Below are positions 42,473-50,362 of a stretch of 64,000 nucleotides of DNA, in pieces. Where the stretch lies: the NCBI RefSeq assembly GCF_016859125.1, contig NZ_CP069338.1:11411501-11475500 (forward strand). The letters run 5' to 3'. The notes below the pieces were generated by a model, which searched no databases, was not told the origin of the DNA, and worked only from the letters and a program-made list of their open reading frames with translations. The stretch comes from Archangium violaceum. GTDB lineage: Bacteria; Myxococcota; Myxococcia; Myxococcales; Myxococcaceae. Every line of letters starts with the position of its first letter. Positions within the stretch are counted from its first letter, which is position 1. The translations under genes were made by a program, and so were the position numbers.

Positions 42473-43903
42473 CTAAGAACGCTTGGGCGCGGGAAAGATT
42501 TTCTCGGGGTTCAGCAACCCTGAAGGATCGAAGAAGCCCTTCAAGCGGCGCTGGAGCTCCAGGACGGCCTCGGGTTGCTCGAGCGCCAGATATTCCCGTT
42601 TGGCGTGCCCGACTCCATGCTCGCCCGTGATGGTGCCCCCCATGGAGACGGTGATTTCCAGCATGCGGTGGATGGCGGTCTCCACCAGGGCGCGCTGGTG
42701 CGGGCCCTCATAGAGGATGTTGGCGTGCAGGTTGCCGTCCCCCGCGTGGCCATACGTGGCCACTGGCAGACCGAGCTCCCCGCCCATCTTCTTGAGCGCC
42801 AGGATGATGTCGGGAATACGGGACCGGGGTACTGCGATGTCCTCTGAAATCTTGTGAGGACGAAGGGTCCGCAGGGCCCGGGACACCTCCCGGCGGGCCG
42901 CCCAGAGCTTCTCGCGCTGGGACTCGTCCTGGGCCACGAGGACTTCCCTGGCGCCGTGCTGCTCGCAGATCTCCCCGAGCTGCGCGAGCTCCGCGAACAA
43001 CCCGTCCTCCACGTTGCCATCCACCTCGGCGATGACGGCCGAGCCAGCGCCGGGCGGGAAGTTGAAGCCCCTACCATCCACGGCCTTCAGGGCCACGTCG
43101 TCGATGAGCTCCAGCGTGCGCGGGAGGATGCCCGCCGTCAGCACGGCGGTGATGGCGCGAGCGGCGGTGTGCACCGAGTCGAAGACGACGAGGGCCGTCT
43201 TCACGTGCCGGGGCCTGGGGATGAGCTGGACGGTGATCTCCGTGGCCACCCCGAGCGTGCCCTCGGAGCCCACGAAGAGCCCCACCAGATCGTAGCCCGC
43301 CACGCCCTTGATGGTGCGGCGGCCCACGCGGAGGACCTCGCCGGTTGGCAGCACCCACTCCAGGCCGATGATGTAGTCGCGGGTGACGCCGTACTTGAGG
43401 GCCCGGGGTCCGCCGGCGTTCTCCGCCACGTTGCCGCCCATCGTGCAGAACTCCCACGAGTTCGGGTCCGGCGGATAGAAGAGGCCCCGTGCCTCCACGG
43501 CCTTCATCAGATCGCCCGTGATGACGCCCGGCTGCACCACCGCGGTGAGATCCTCCACCGACACGGAGAGGATGCGGTTCATCCGCTCCAGGCTCACCGA
43601 CACGCCCCCCAGGAGGGCGAGCGAGCCACCGCTCTTCCCACTGCGCGCCCCACACGGCGTGAAGGGCACCCCGAGCGACTGGCAGGTGCGGAAGACGGCG
43701 GAGACCTGCTCGGTGTTCTCGGGGAACACCACGAGGTCCGGCGGGTAGACGCCCGAGTCGGACTCGTCCTTGGAGTAGGCGTGCAGGGTGGATTCGTCGC
43801 GGCGCACCTGGCCGGGCGAGAGGATCTCCACCAGCGCGGCGTGCGCGCGCTCCAGGAGGGAGGAGTCCACGCGGGGAAAGGTTCGCTCCGCGGGCAGGCT
43901 CAT
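42473..43903 (-). CDS. FAD-linked oxidase, GlcD/D-lactate dehydrogenase family
   Basis: This 476-residue flavoprotein of the VAO/PCMH type has an FAD-binding half (GARSGKSGGSLALLGGV, EFCTMGGNVAENAGG, VGSEGTLGVATE) and a C-terminal half with GHAGDGNLHANI and GEHGVGHAKREYL. The two His-rich motifs bind the metal and substrate in GlcD and D-lactate/2-hydroxyglutarate dehydrogenases, so the substrate is probably a D-2-hydroxy acid. The ATG at 43903 overlaps the upstream folE stop by four bases. Only the GlcD-type subunit is present; no GlcE or GlcF gene is nearby. Confidence 0.95.
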   Translation of the reverse strand: MSLPAERTFPRVDSSLLERAHAALVEILSPGQVRRDESTLHAYSKDESDSGVYPPDLVVFPENTEQVSAVFRTCQSLGVPFTPCGARSGKSGGSLALLGGVSVSLERMNRILSVSVEDLTAVVQPGVITGDLMKAVEARGLFYPPDPNSWEFCTMGGNVAENAGGPRALKYGVTRDYIIGLEWVLPTGEVLRVGRRTIKGVAGYDLVGLFVGSEGTLGVATEITVQLIPRPRHVKTALVVFDSVHTAARAITAVLTAGILPRTLELIDDVALKAVDGRGFNFPPGAGSAVIAEVDGNVEDGLFAELAQLGEICEQHGAREVLVAQDESQREKLWAARREVSRALRTLRPHKISEDIAVPRSRIPDIILALKKMGGELGLPVATYGHAGDGNLHANILYEGPHQRALVETAIHRMLEITVSMGGTITGEHGVGHAKREYLALEQPEAVLELQRRLKGFFDPSGLLNPEKIFPAPKRS

Positions 43904-44484
43904 CGTCTCGTGGCTCCCAGCCGCGCCCACAGCTCGCGGCGCAGTGCTCCGTCCTTGCGCAGCAGGCCCTCATAGGCCTCCGCGTGCGTGAGGGCGTCGC
44001 GCTGCCGGTCTCCGCGGATGCGCAGGCACGCCTGCTCCGCCTCGATGATGCAGGCGGTGGCCGGACTCTTCAGCACACGAGCCAGCGAGGAGGCCACTTC
44101 GCGCGCCAGGTCCTCCTGGAGGATGAGCCGGTGCGCGAAGCAGTCCACCAGCGCGCCCAGCCGGCCGAAGCCCACCACCCGCTTCGCTGGCACGTAGGCC
44201 ACGTGCGCCCGGCCCTCGAAAGGCAACAGGTGGTGCGGACACATGGATTGGAAGCGGAGGTCCGTCACCACCACCATCTCCCCCGACGAGTTCGATGGCG
44301 CCGGGAACGTCTCGCCCAACGCCTCCTCCGGCGTGCGCCCGTAGCCGTCGAGGAACTCCTCCGCCCAGGCCTCGGCCACCCGCTCCGGCGTCTCCGCGAG
44401 GTTGGGATCGGCGTCCAATGGCAGGCCCGCCGCGCGCAGGAAGTCCTGGATGGCCCTGGCCATGGCCGCCCGGTCGGGCTTCAC
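43900..44484 (-). CDS. folE: GTP cyclohydrolase I
   Basis: This 194-residue enzyme makes 7,8-dihydroneopterin triphosphate from GTP, the first step of folate synthesis. It has the zinc and active-site motifs MCPHHLLPFEGRAHVAY (Cys and His ligands), VGFGRLGALVDCFAHRL and the third ligand Cys in EAEQACLRIRG. I chose the GTG at 44484 because a longer frame would run into the upstream Rieske gene; an ATG at 44463 is an alternative. It overlaps the FAD oxidase start. The fold D-like gene at the right edge belongs to the same pathway area but is not linked. Confidence 0.93.
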   Translation of the reverse strand: MKPDRAAMARAIQDFLRAAGLPLDADPNLAETPERVAEAWAEEFLDGYGRTPEEALGETFPAPSNSSGEMVVVTDLRFQSMCPHHLLPFEGRAHVAYVPAKRVVGFGRLGALVDCFAHRLILQEDLAREVASSLARVLKSPATACIIEAEQACLRIRGDRQRDALTHAEAYEGLLRKDGALRRELWARLGATRR

Positions 44485-44566
44485 GCCTCGTGACGCGACA
44501 CGCGGTACTCGGGGAGTTCCCACAGGCAAGGCTCCTTGGCGTCCTTCGAGTCCAGGCACTTCTTCT

Positions 44567-44908
44567 TCAGGGGGCGCGCACCCTATCCGATGCCGCCACC
44601 TGAATCTCGTCCCCGATGACACGTACAGCGAAGATGCGCACCCGCTCGCCAGGATTCGTCGGGCTATCGCCCGTGCGGACATCGAAGGCCCAGGCATGGA
44701 GGGGGCAGTAGAGGAGGCACCCGTCCTGGTCTCCTTCCGACAGAGGCCCGCCCCGATGTGGACAGGCCTGCTGAAGGGCGTGCAGCCGTCCCTCCACCCG
44801 GACCAGTGCCACCGTCTCCTCCCCCACCCTCACCACTGCCCGGCCCCGCTCGTCCAGGTCCGCCAGACGCGCCACGGGAATGAAGTGCTCGTCCGCCTGT
44901 CCGTTCAT
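44567..44908 (-). CDS. Rieske [2Fe-2S] ferredoxin
   Basis: This 113-residue protein has the two Rieske ligand boxes, CPHRGGPLSEG and CPLHAWAFD, about 19 residues apart. It resembles the small NirD or dioxygenase-ferredoxin type, an electron carrier in the cytosol. The ATG at 44908 follows GAGGAGCGACCG, a strong site; the longer frame has none. The folE gene follows after 82 bp on the same strand. It is divergent from the zinc operon. Confidence 0.93.
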   Translation of the reverse strand: MNGQADEHFIPVARLADLDERGRAVVRVGEETVALVRVEGRLHALQQACPHRGGPLSEGDQDGCLLYCPLHAWAFDVRTGDSPTNPGERVRIFAVRVIGDEIQVAASDRVRAP

Positions 44909-45035
44909 CGGTCGCTCCTCAACGTTCCGTGGCGGCGCGCCCGTCCCCGCGTGAATAGGAGGGGGGGCCCCTCGTCGCATCCTTGACACCCCTCCAAGGT
45001 ACCAGTAGAGCAAATAATTACCGTTTTCCTGCCTG
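44909..45035. promoter_or_regulatory. Divergent control region of the Rieske gene and the zinc-type operon
   Basis: This 127-bp region contains TTGACA (about 44983) and an AT-rich stretch GCAAATAATTACCGTTTTCC (about 45011-45030), which is striking in this GC-rich DNA. It lies just before the zinc-operon start. A metal-regulator operator (Zur-like) is plausible, but the sequence is not a clear match to any consensus I know. Confidence 0.4.
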
Positions 45036-45449
45036 ATGCGAATCCGCGCCCACATCGCTGGACACTTCATCGCCACGCTGCTGGTGATGATCTGGGTTGC
45101 CCAGCCGGTGCTCGCCCTCGTGCACGCGCAGGAGCACGTCCACCTCTACTGCCCGACGCACCGCGCCTTCGAGGAGGCCTCGGCCGACAAGGGCACCGCG
45201 CTCTCCGCGCAGCTCCGGGACGCGAAGACCTTCGAGAAGCTGCCGCCCACCCCAACGGGGCCGCTCCGTCATGAGGAGTGCGCCTTCGTCTCGGTCAGCA
45301 CGAGGGAGGAGTTCCATTCCCCCGAGGCCACGCCCGTCATCCAGGCCTGCCTCGAGGTGAGCCGTCCGGCCACCGCGCCGCCCCGGCCCCTGCCCTCGCT
45401 GTCCGTCCTCGATATCGCCCCCAAGGCATCGCCTCCAGCGCGCGTCTAG
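45036..45449 (+). CDS. Small exported Cys/His protein, first gene of the zinc-type operon
   Basis: This 137-residue protein has an N-terminal hydrophobic segment (IATLLVMIWVAQPVLALV), probably a signal anchor. A cluster follows, HAQEHVHLYCPTH with His34, His36, Cys39 and His42, and then His79-x-x-Cys82. It ends with LDIAPKASPPARV. The protein at 58051-58488 shares the C-x-x-H, H-x-x-C and C-terminal APK-x-SPP features, so they form a small family. Metal binding is inferred from residues and context. The DUF is not known to me. Confidence 0.75.
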   Translation: MRIRAHIAGHFIATLLVMIWVAQPVLALVHAQEHVHLYCPTHRAFEEASADKGTALSAQLRDAKTFEKLPPTPTGPLRHEECAFVSVSTREEFHSPEATPVIQACLEVSRPATAPPRPLPSLSVLDIAPKASPPARV

Positions 45450-45516
45450 CGCCGTCGAAGCGAAGTCCTGGTCGACGTCCGCCTTCTCGCGGGACGTCTG
45501 GTTTCGAGGAGTCCTT

Positions 45517-46836
45517 GTGTCCCCCACATCGTGCCGGCTCGCCGGCCTCGTCGTCTGCCTGTCGTTCTGCCTCTCGCTGTCCGCGTTGGCCCAGTCCTCG
45601 CCGGACGCGGGTACACCCGTCGAAGAGCCCGCCCCCGACGCCGGCCTGTCCGCCGAGGACCTGAAGGACATCGAGGAGGCACTCGGAAAGGACGCCGCCG
45701 CGGCTGCCCAGTCGGGCTCCACGCCCGCTCCGGACACCACGGCCTCGTCGTCCACCAGCGGGGTGACGATCACCCCGACGAACGTCAACGTCCACGGGCT
45801 GGATCTGGCCTTCATCCTCGACGTGGCGGCGGCCGCCTTCACGTCGAAGGAGCCCCTGCAGTCGGGCGGGCATGATCCGACCGCCAGCGGCTTCAACTTC
45901 CAGCAGCTGGAGCTGTCGCTCAACACGGCGGTGGACCCGTACTTCCGCTTCACCGGCAACATCGTCTTCAGCCAGTTCGGCGTCGAGGTGGAGGAGGCCT
46001 ACGCCACCACCACCAACCTGCCCGCCAACCTCCAGCTGCGCGCCGGCCAGTTCCTCACCCACTTCGGCCGGCTCAACCCCACGCACCCGCACACGTGGGA
46101 CTTCGTGGACCAGCCCTTCGCCATCGGCCGCATCTTCGGAGGCGAGGGCAACCGCGGGTTGGGCGTGGAGGGCTCCTGGCTCACCCCGCTGCCCTGGTAC
46201 GTGGAAGTGGTGGGCTCGGTCACCGACGCCAGCGGGGAGTCCACGGCGCGCAGCTTCCTCGGCGGAGGGGGCGGCGGAGTCACCTCCCCCTTCGACTTCC
46301 AGTTCACCGGGGCGGTGAAGCAGTTCTTCCCCCTGTCGGATGACCTGTCGCTGCTGTGGGGCCTGTCGGCCGCCAACGGCCCCAACCCCACAGGCTACCA
46401 GAACCGCACCGACGTGTTCGGCACGGACGTGTACCTCAAGTACAGGCCCGTCTCGGGAGGCAGCACCACGCAGGTGACCCTCCAGGGAGAGCTCTTCTAC
46501 CGGCGCCGGCAGGCTCCCCAGGACGTGCTGTCCGACTTCAACGGGTATGGCCAGGTCCTCTGGCGCTTCGCCCAGCGCTGGGCCGTCGCCGGCCGCTATG
46601 AGTTCGGCGGCCCCACGCGCAACCAGGGCGGTGCCATCGCGGACGACCCGCTCGACCCCGAGTGGACCGCCAACCGCCAGCGCCTCTCCGCCAACGTCAC
46701 CTTCTGGCCCACCGAGTTCTCCCGCCTGCGCCTGCAGGGGGCCACCGACCGCATCGGCTGGCGCGACCGCCCGGACTATTCGGTCTTCCTCGCACTCGAA
46801 GTCGTGATGGGCGCGCACGGCGCCCACTCCTTCTGA
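45517..46836 (+). CDS. Outer-membrane porin-like protein of the zinc-type operon
   Basis: This 439-residue protein has a signal peptide (about 1-25, ending SALAQ), a low-complexity Asp/Ala/Ser/Thr region (26-82) and a long stretch of short amphipathic strands resembling a porin barrel (about 90-439). It ends with a His- and Phe-containing strand (MGAHGAHSF). I infer an outer-membrane channel that brings metal to the periplasm for the ABC transporter. The start is GTG. ZnuA follows after 24 bp, so it is part of the operon. Confidence 0.8.
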   Translation: MSPTSCRLAGLVVCLSFCLSLSALAQSSPDAGTPVEEPAPDAGLSAEDLKDIEEALGKDAAAAAQSGSTPAPDTTASSSTSGVTITPTNVNVHGLDLAFILDVAAAAFTSKEPLQSGGHDPTASGFNFQQLELSLNTAVDPYFRFTGNIVFSQFGVEVEEAYATTTNLPANLQLRAGQFLTHFGRLNPTHPHTWDFVDQPFAIGRIFGGEGNRGLGVEGSWLTPLPWYVEVVGSVTDASGESTARSFLGGGGGGVTSPFDFQFTGAVKQFFPLSDDLSLLWGLSAANGPNPTGYQNRTDVFGTDVYLKYRPVSGGSTTQVTLQGELFYRRRQAPQDVLSDFNGYGQVLWRFAQRWAVAGRYEFGGPTRNQGGAIADDPLDPEWTANRQRLSANVTFWPTEFSRLRLQGATDRIGWRDRPDYSVFLALEVVMGAHGAHSF

Positions 46837-46860
46837 ACCTCTTTCGCTCCGGAGTCTTCG

Positions 46861-47784
46861 ATGAGCACCTTCCGATTCCTGGCCGCCCTGAGCGCCACCC
46901 TCCTCTGCCTCCTCTCCTTCCCCGCCCGCGCCGACCTGAAGGTCGTGACGTCGGTGTCGGACCTCGCCGCGCTCGCCAAGGCCGTGGGCGGCGAGCATGT
47001 GCAGGTCACCTCGCTCGCCCCGTCCACGCAGGACCCGCACTTCGTGGATGCCAGGCCCCACCTGGCCCTCGACCTCAACCGCGCGGACCTGCTGATTGCC
47101 ATCGGCCTGGAGCTGGAGGTGGGTTGGCTGCCCACGCTCCAGAACGGCGCCCGCAACGGGCGCATCCTCTCCGGCAGCCCCGGTTACCTGGAGGTGTTCC
47201 AGTTCATCCGCACGCTGGAGGTCCCCACCACGCGCGTGGACCGCAGCCAGGGTGACGTCCACGCGGGCGGCAACCCCCACTTCCTCTATGACCCGCGCGC
47301 GGGTCTGGCCGTGGCCAGGGGGATCGCCGACCGGCTGATCGCCCTGGATGGAAAGAACGCGGACGCCTACCGCGCCAACCTGGCGAAGTTCACCGCCGAG
47401 ATGGAGAAGGCCATGCCCGTCTGGCAGCAGCGCCTGGCCGCGCTCAAGGGCGCGCCCCTCGTCGCCTACCACCGGACGACCGCGTACCTCGCTGACTGGC
47501 TGGGCTTCGAAGCCATCGCCTACCTCGAGCCCAAGCCCGGCATCCCGCCCAACCCCGCCCACGTGGCCCAGGTGCTCGGGCTCGCGCGCCAGAAGAAGGC
47601 CCGGATGGTCCTCCAGGAGGAGTACTACCCGTCCACCACCTCCAAGCTGGTGGCGGGCAAGATCCCCGCCCCCCTCGTCATCATCCCCGGCGGCGCCGAC
47701 TTCCGTGCCGGGCAGACGTACATCCAGCGCATCGAGGAGCTGGTGACGCGCCTCGAGAACGGCCTCAAGGGAAAGGGGACCTGA
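46861..47784 (+). CDS. znuA: Zinc/manganese-type ABC transporter substrate-binding protein
   Basis: This 307-residue periplasmic protein (signal peptide about 1-24) belongs to the ZnuA/TroA cluster. The metal ligands are visible as His60 (DPHF), His140 (GNPHF) and His204 (AYHRTT), with an acidic ligand in the later QEEYYPS segment. Three His plus one acid indicate zinc or manganese. There is no His-rich loop like that of E. coli ZnuA. It is followed after 3 bp by the CHGGHCH lipoprotein, then by the ATPase and permease. Confidence 0.92.
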   Translation: MSTFRFLAALSATLLCLLSFPARADLKVVTSVSDLAALAKAVGGEHVQVTSLAPSTQDPHFVDARPHLALDLNRADLLIAIGLELEVGWLPTLQNGARNGRILSGSPGYLEVFQFIRTLEVPTTRVDRSQGDVHAGGNPHFLYDPRAGLAVARGIADRLIALDGKNADAYRANLAKFTAEMEKAMPVWQQRLAALKGAPLVAYHRTTAYLADWLGFEAIAYLEPKPGIPPNPAHVAQVLGLARQKKARMVLQEEYYPSTTSKLVAGKIPAPLVIIPGGADFRAGQTYIQRIEELVTRLENGLKGKGT

Positions 47785-47787
47785 GCC

Positions 47788-48633
47788 ATGCGCCGCGCTC
47801 TCCTCTTCTTCTGGAGCCTGACGCTCGGCGGCTGCGCGTGGGAGCCGGGCCAGGGCTTCGCGGTGGTGGAGCCCACCGTGCGCGCCGCGTACGAGCCCCT
47901 CTCCGAGCGAGCCGCGGCCGACGGTTACCAGCGGCTGAGCTCGGACTACCAGGTGCGCGTGGACTCGGCCTCGATGGAGGTGTCCGGCATCGAGCTGCTC
48001 GCCAGCGCGGGTGGCTCGGGCGGGGGCTTCGATCCCGCCAATCCGCCTCCGGGCTACTCGCTGTGCCACGGCGGCCACTGCCACCGCGACGACGGGGCGC
48101 TCATCCCCTACGAGCAGGTGGCCGCGGAGATGGGTGGAGGCGGAGGCTCGCGCACCGTGGTGACGCTCCCCGTGGGTGAGCCCCTGAACCTGCTGGCCCC
48201 GGAGACGCGCGCGGTGGGCTGCGAGCCCGGGTGCGCACTGCCACGGACACAGGTGTCCCAGGGCCGCTGGGGCGTCGAGTCGCTGCGCTTCGAGGGCACC
48301 GTGCGCGACAGCCGCGCCACGCCACGCTTCCCGGGCGAGCGCCGCTTCATCCTGGACCTCGCTCCGGCCGAGGACAGCGACGAGCCGGTGGTGGTGTTCG
48401 ACGGTACGGTGGACCTGACCTCGGACCGGACGACCCCACCGGAGACGAAGCTGGACCTGAACCTGGTGCTGACGGCCGCGCTCTTCGACCCCGTGGATTG
48501 GAGCACGCTGAAGCAGGGCAGCGATGGCGTGGTGGACTTCAGCGACCCGGCCAACGCCGAGGCGCGCGCGGCGCTGCTGGAGCGGCTGGCGCGAGTCTCC
48601 CCCGAAGCGGAGGTGACCCATGGCGAACGGTGA
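47788..48633 (+). CDS. Lipoprotein with a Cys-His-Gly-Gly-His-Cys-His motif
   Basis: This 281-residue protein has a lipobox (LTLGGC, Cys16) and a compact motif, Cys93-His94-Gly-Gly-His97-Cys98-His99, followed by Arg-Asp-Asp, which looks made for a single metal. A second Cys pair (GCEPGCAL) lies near 148. The rest is beta-rich, with acidic segments. I do not recognise the family. Its position between the substrate-binding protein and the ATPase suggests an extra periplasmic metal-handling component. It overlaps the ATPase gene by 14 bp. Confidence 0.82.
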   Translation: MRRALLFFWSLTLGGCAWEPGQGFAVVEPTVRAAYEPLSERAAADGYQRLSSDYQVRVDSASMEVSGIELLASAGGSGGGFDPANPPPGYSLCHGGHCHRDDGALIPYEQVAAEMGGGGGSRTVVTLPVGEPLNLLAPETRAVGCEPGCALPRTQVSQGRWGVESLRFEGTVRDSRATPRFPGERRFILDLAPAEDSDEPVVVFDGTVDLTSDRTTPPETKLDLNLVLTAALFDPVDWSTLKQGSDGVVDFSDPANAEARAALLERLARVSPEAEVTHGER

Positions 48634-49438
48634 GCACGCGCCGACGCAGGCCTCACCCGCGTCCACGCATCAACACACGTCCGACCTGCTCCTGTGCTGC
48701 GAGGACCTGGTCATCGGCTACCAGGGCAAGGCGCTGCTGCCCCCCATCAACCTCCAGGTGCGCCGAGGCACCTTCCTGGCCGTCATCGGCCGCAACGGCT
48801 CGGGCAAGAGCACGTGGTTCAAGACGCTGCTGGGCCTGCAGAATCCCGTGTCCGGCCGCGTGTTCCGCTCCGGCCCGGACGTGAGGAGCGCCTACGTGCC
48901 ACAGAGCTCCGGCATCGACGGAATGCTCCCGGTGCGCTCGCGCGAGCTGGTGCACTGGGGCCGGCTGTCCGGGTGGAACTTCCTGCGGCCCTTCTCCACG
49001 CAGAAGGACCGGATGGCGGTGGAAGCGGCGCTGGAGTCCGCTGGAGCCGGCCCCATCGCCAACCGCCCCTACCGCGAGCTGTCCGAGGGCCAGAAGCAGC
49101 GCGCCCTGCTCGCGCGGGTGCTGGCCACCGAGGCGGACCTGGTGCTGCTGGACGAGCCCACCGCCGCCATGGACGCCGTGGCCGAGCGGGAGACCATGCA
49201 GCGCCTGGCGGAGCTGGCCCGCACGCAGCGCCTCGCCGTGGTGGTGGTGAGCCACGATCTGCGCGTGGCCGCCGAGTTCGCCAACCAGCTCCTCTTCGTG
49301 GACCGGGAGGCCCCGGCCGTGGTTCTCGGAGACGCCACCACGGTCTTCTGCCATCCTGCCTTCCGGCACCAATACGGCGACGATTACTGCCCCCGTCACC
49401 CCCCTTCAGGACATCCGCTTGGACCCGCAGCTGGTTGA
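48620..49438 (+). CDS. znuC: Zinc/manganese-type ABC transporter ATPase
   Basis: This 272-residue ATPase has Walker A GRNGSGKST, the signature LSEGQKQRALLARVL, Walker B LVLLDEPTAAMD and the H-loop His in VVSHD. It provides the energy for uptake with the adjacent permease. The C-terminal tail contains several His and Cys residues (FCHPAFRHQYGDDYCPRHPP), possibly a metal-sensing extension. The ATG at 48620 lies inside the upstream gene, and the stop overlaps the permease start by 20 bp. Confidence 0.93.
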   Translation: MANGEHAPTQASPASTHQHTSDLLLCCEDLVIGYQGKALLPPINLQVRRGTFLAVIGRNGSGKSTWFKTLLGLQNPVSGRVFRSGPDVRSAYVPQSSGIDGMLPVRSRELVHWGRLSGWNFLRPFSTQKDRMAVEAALESAGAGPIANRPYRELSEGQKQRALLARVLATEADLVLLDEPTAAMDAVAERETMQRLAELARTQRLAVVVVSHDLRVAAEFANQLLFVDREAPAVVLGDATTVFCHPAFRHQYGDDYCPRHPPSGHPLGPAAG

Positions 49439-50297
49439 GACCACCTCCTGGGCACAGTTCTGGGACGCCTACGAGCTGTTCCGGGACCCCATGCTCTGCG
49501 CCCTCATCGCGGGGAGCGTGCTGGGGTTCCTCGGTGTCTACGTGGTGCTGAGGCGCATGGTGTTCGTCAGCGCCGCGGTGACGCAATCGGCCGGCCTGGG
49601 TGTCGCCCTGGCCTTCTACGCGGAGATCCACCTGGGCCTGCACGTGGCGCCCACCCTGGGGGCCGTGAGCCTCTCCCTGCTGGCCACGCTGCTGCTGATG
49701 ATGGACCCGGCGCGGCTGCGCATCTCCCGCGAGAGCATGCTGGGCCTGGCCTATGCGCTCACGGGCGGCGCGGCCATCCTCGTGGGCGACCGCATCTCCC
49801 AGGAGGCCCATGACATCCAGGGCATCCTCTTCGGCACGGCGGTGCTGGTCGAGCGACCCCAGCTCATCGCCGTGGTCGTGGTGGGCGTCCTCACGCTCCT
49901 CATCCACCTGTGGTGGTTCCGAGGCCTCACCTTCGCCAGCTTCGATCGCACCGGCGCCATGGTGCAGGGCCTGCCGGTGCGCTCGCTCGACGCGGTGCTG
50001 ATGATCTCCATCGGGTTGATGGTGGGTGTGTCGGCGCGAGCCCTCGGCGCGCTGCCGGTGTTCGCCTTCTCCACCCTGTCGGCCATCGCCGCGCTGGTGG
50101 TGGATCTGCGGCTGCCGGGCACCTTCCTGCTGGCCACGATCGCCGGCGCCATCTCCGGCCTGGGCGGCTACCTCTTCGCCTATTTCTACAACTTCCCCGT
50201 GGGCGGCTCGCAGACGGTGCTCGCGGGCGTGCTCGTGCTGCTGGCACTCGTGGTGCGAGGCATGAAGCAGCTCGTCATGGGCGGGGCGAGGGGCTGA
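49419..50297 (+). CDS. znuB: Zinc/manganese-type ABC transporter permease
   Basis: This 292-residue membrane protein has about eight hydrophobic helices, for example PMLCALIAGSVLGFLGVYVV, LIAVVVVGVLTLLIHLW and VLAGVLVLLALVVRGM. It matches ABC-3 type permeases of the ZnuB family. The TTG start at 49419 follows AGGACATCCGC; an alternative ATG lies further in. It is the last gene of the six-gene metal-uptake operon. Confidence 0.92.
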   Translation: MDPQLVETTSWAQFWDAYELFRDPMLCALIAGSVLGFLGVYVVLRRMVFVSAAVTQSAGLGVALAFYAEIHLGLHVAPTLGAVSLSLLATLLLMMDPARLRISRESMLGLAYALTGGAAILVGDRISQEAHDIQGILFGTAVLVERPQLIAVVVVGVLTLLIHLWWFRGLTFASFDRTGAMVQGLPVRSLDAVLMISIGLMVGVSARALGALPVFAFSTLSAIAALVVDLRLPGTFLLATIAGAISGLGGYLFAYFYNFPVGGSQTVLAGVLVLLALVVRGMKQLVMGGARG

Positions 50298-50362
50298 TTC
50301 GCCCTCGACACGTACTCTCAGTAAACTCCGGCGCTCTTCATCGCTCGAGCCCGGAGTCTTGC

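Noticed and set aside
45337-48666. A 1,109-codon open frame antisense to the zinc-type operon
   Set aside because: It spans four real genes with tight spacing and has no recognisable domain.
49910-50362. Upstream extension of the ChaN/EreA-like lipoprotein frame into the permease gene
   Set aside because: The lipobox-like signal right after TTG 50363, with GGAG upstream, gives a much better start.
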